From assembly GCA_949288415.1 (NCBI GenBank), contig CASEKE010000033.1, forward strand, positions 1 to 42,821: a stretch of DNA of 42,821 nt, in the 5' to 3' direction. Under the pieces are notes generated by a model that was not told the DNA's origin, did not search any database, and saw only the letters and a list, made by a program, of their open reading frames with translations. Below are positions 41,336-42,821 of this stretch, one piece after another. Position numbers and translations under genes: made by a program. Source of the stretch: an uncultured Spirochaetales bacterium. Lineage in GTDB: Bacteria; Spirochaetota; Spirochaetia; Sphaerochaetales; Sphaerochaetaceae. Each line of letters opens with the position of its first letter. Within the stretch, counting starts at the first letter, position 1.

Positions 41336-41418
41336 AACAACTACATGCAAACAACATTCTACAGCCAGGAAACCCCATGCTAGCATTATTCCTCCAAATC
41401 GATATGGAGGATATACTC

Positions 41419-42565
41419 ATGAAAAAGAAAGCACCGTTTTTTATCATTCTGGCACTGGCGCTCATGATTGCAGGCTGTACCACGGCGAATGTTGAAAACG
41501 GCAATGCGGCATCGCAGGGAAAAAGCATACCTGCTGTCGAGACGACAATCATCGAAATCGAGAAATACGGCCACGCCGTATTCGACGAGACAATCGAAGA
41601 CTTTCTCACAAAGGGCTACGAGCTCGGGGATACAATCGACATAGTCTTCTCGTCCGGCTATGTTCTCGAGGATATCCCATTCTACAACGGATACTATGTA
41701 GGAAACGGCGAGCCGATGCTGAGAGCATACCAGGGACACACCAACATAGCGGCCTGCATCAATTACGGAAAAATGAACGAGGTCGCTGGTGTGGACGTAG
41801 GCGACACGGCAATAGTCAGCCTCTCGGGAAAGGGTGCAAAACTTGACGAGCAGACACTCAACTCTCTTGTATACACCGACGAAAGAAGCGACTACGGTTC
41901 CGATGAGATATTCGCGAACTTTCGTGAAATCAATCTCGGCGAAATCGCCCTAGGAAAACTGTACCGCCCGGCGTCCCCAGTCAACAACGAACATGGCAGA
42001 GCTCCATATGCCGATGAATTTGCAAAGTGCGCAGGAATCAATGCAGTACTGAATCTTGCGGATACCCCGCAGGAAGTGGAAGAGCATATCTCTTCCGACG
42101 GTTTCTCGTCAGACTACTTGCAACCCTATACAACGAAGGCAGAGTGATTGCGCTCGGAATGAGCGTCGACTTCACATCCAAGGATTTCGGAGACCGTCTA
42201 GCCGCCGGTCTTGAACAGCTCAGCAGACTTGCCCCGCCCTATCTTGTACACTGCACGGAAGGAAAGGACAGAGCAGGATTCACATCTGCACTCCTGTCGC
42301 TCCTGATGGGTGTCAGCATCGATGAGACAATAGCCGACTACATGACATCCTATGCAAACTACTACGGTCTTACCACTTCAGACAAAGCGAAGTACGCCCT
42401 CATCGTAGACAACAACATAATCCCGATGCTGAGAACTATTGCAGGTATGGAGAAAGTACGGACGTCCGTTCGGTGGACTTCGAGAAGGCGGCAGGAGACT
42501 ATCTTCTCGACCACGGAATGAAGGCTGAAGAAATCGCCATGCTGAAGACGAAGCTCGGAAATTGA
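41419..42565 (+). pseudogene. Tyrosine-phosphatase lipoprotein gene with two frameshifts
   Basis: The gene starts at 41419 with GGAGG eight bases upstream and a signal peptide ending in lipobox LMIAGC (Cys20). The first frame runs to about 42115 (IALGKLYRPASPVNNEHGRA; INAVLNLADTPQEVEEH). The second, one base back, holds the active site HCTEGKDRAG (42249-42278), the P-loop of Y_phosphatase3-type enzymes. The third, again one base back from about 42445, gives the natural end (VDFEKAAGDYLLDHGMKAEE). Each break looks like loss of one base: a C after GACTACTT and a G after ATGG. Restored, it would be an exported phosphatase of about 380 residues. Real decay and sequence error are both possible. 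Confidence 0.85.
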
Positions 42566-42621
42566 CTGAAACAGGAAGGATAATCCTTCCGTCTGCCTAC
42601 ATACCAATCAAACCGAGATTG

Positions 42622-42660
42622 ATAAAAAAACTGCCTGTTTCCAAGAATGGAACAGGCAGT
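42622..42660 (-). terminator. Terminator of the GGGtGRT-type gene
   Basis: The minus strand reads ACTGCCTGTTCC, a 6-base loop, then GGAAACAGGCAGT (one bulged base), followed by TTTTTT. It lies 60 bases past the stop codon at 42721. Confidence 0.88.
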
Positions 42661-42720
42661 CTGCAACTTCGCATATTCCAGGATCGGATCAAGTCCGATT
42701 CCAAAGGATATAGCCGGATG

Positions 42721-42821
42721 TTACTTGTTCATTGCCTCTGCGACTGCGACTGCAACGGCGACGGAAGCACCGACCATCGGGTTGTTGCCCATGCCGATGA
42801 GACCCATCATCTCGACGTGTG
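42721..42821 (-). CDS. C-terminal end of a GGGtGRT-type protein (partial)
   Basis: Only the last 33 codons are in the window; the gene continues past the right edge. The peptide contains VEMMGLIGMGNNPMVGASVA followed by an Ala/Val-rich end and MNK. I recognise this from memory as the conserved C-terminus of GGGtGRT proteins, an uncharacterised family of about 330 residues found in many anaerobes. Codon use is strongly biased (GTC, GCA, ATG-rich core, AAC), hinting at high expression. A terminator follows 60 bases later. Confidence 0.75.
   Translation of the reverse strand, partial: HVEMMGLIGMGNNPMVGASVAVAVAVAEAMNK

Noticed and set aside
1..42821. Search for CRISPR arrays, insertion sequences, prophage or integron signatures
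   Set aside because: I saw no regularly spaced repeats, transposase or phage genes, or paired attachment sites; the tandem units at 25.4-25.6 kb are only two copies with promoters and terminators.

Overview
The window looks like chromosomal DNA of a host-associated spirochaete, most likely near Sphaerochaetaceae. I infer this from gene content and style and have not tested it. The clues are moderate GC, short intergenic gaps with strong AGGAGG-type ribosome binding sites, several lipoproteins, an outer-membrane barrel of the FadL/PorV-like kind seen in treponemes, a stand-alone MsmX/UgpC sugar ABC ATPase, a two-gene aconitase X, and the end of a GGGtGRT-type gene at the right edge. I see no phage, insertion sequence, CRISPR array or rRNA. 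One tRNA-Gly(CCC) is present.

Left part (1-16.1 kb): a LysR regulator; a kinase plus phosphohexomutase operon that looks like N-acetylhexosamine salvage, divergent from a PocR-AraC regulator; small membrane and MORN-repeat proteins; a GNAT acetyltransferase divergent from a PAP2 phosphatase and a membrane protein; a DEDDh exonuclease coupled to a UPF0597/cysteine desulfidase gene; a lipoprotein plus outer-membrane barrel operon with a palindrome over its promoter; and an M20 peptidase with two multi-span membrane proteins that look like a transporter module.

Centre (16.4-29 kb): tRNA-Gly, a CNNM/CBS/CorC protein, a TetR regulator divergent from the sugar-ABC ATPase, aspartate kinase, a complete polar amino acid ABC importer, a D-2-hydroxyacid dehydrogenase, a non-coding block, a bis-[4Fe-4S] protein next to a broken Crp/Fnr regulator, an iron alcohol dehydrogenase and an SCP2-like protein. 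The non-coding block (25.38-25.67 kb, minus strand) is the most interesting region. It holds two tandem, related small-RNA candidates. Each has its own TTGCAG promoter, a shared C-rich ACUCCCUU segment and its own terminator.

Right part (29-42.8 kb): flavodoxin plus a chagasin-like inhibitor lipoprotein, aconitase X, a macrodomain protein, an FAD/[2Fe-2S] redox pair, uracil permease, a MATE exporter, a long-chain acyl-CoA synthetase, a DUF7916-like TIM barrel, and a tyrosine-phosphatase lipoprotein gene broken by two single-base frameshifts.

Three divergent intergenic regions (SCP2, aconitase X and acyl-CoA synthetase promoters) share the motif TTGRCWWWAAGTGTA and may form one regulon. At three convergent gene pairs the terminator of one gene lies inside the 3' coding end of the facing gene.
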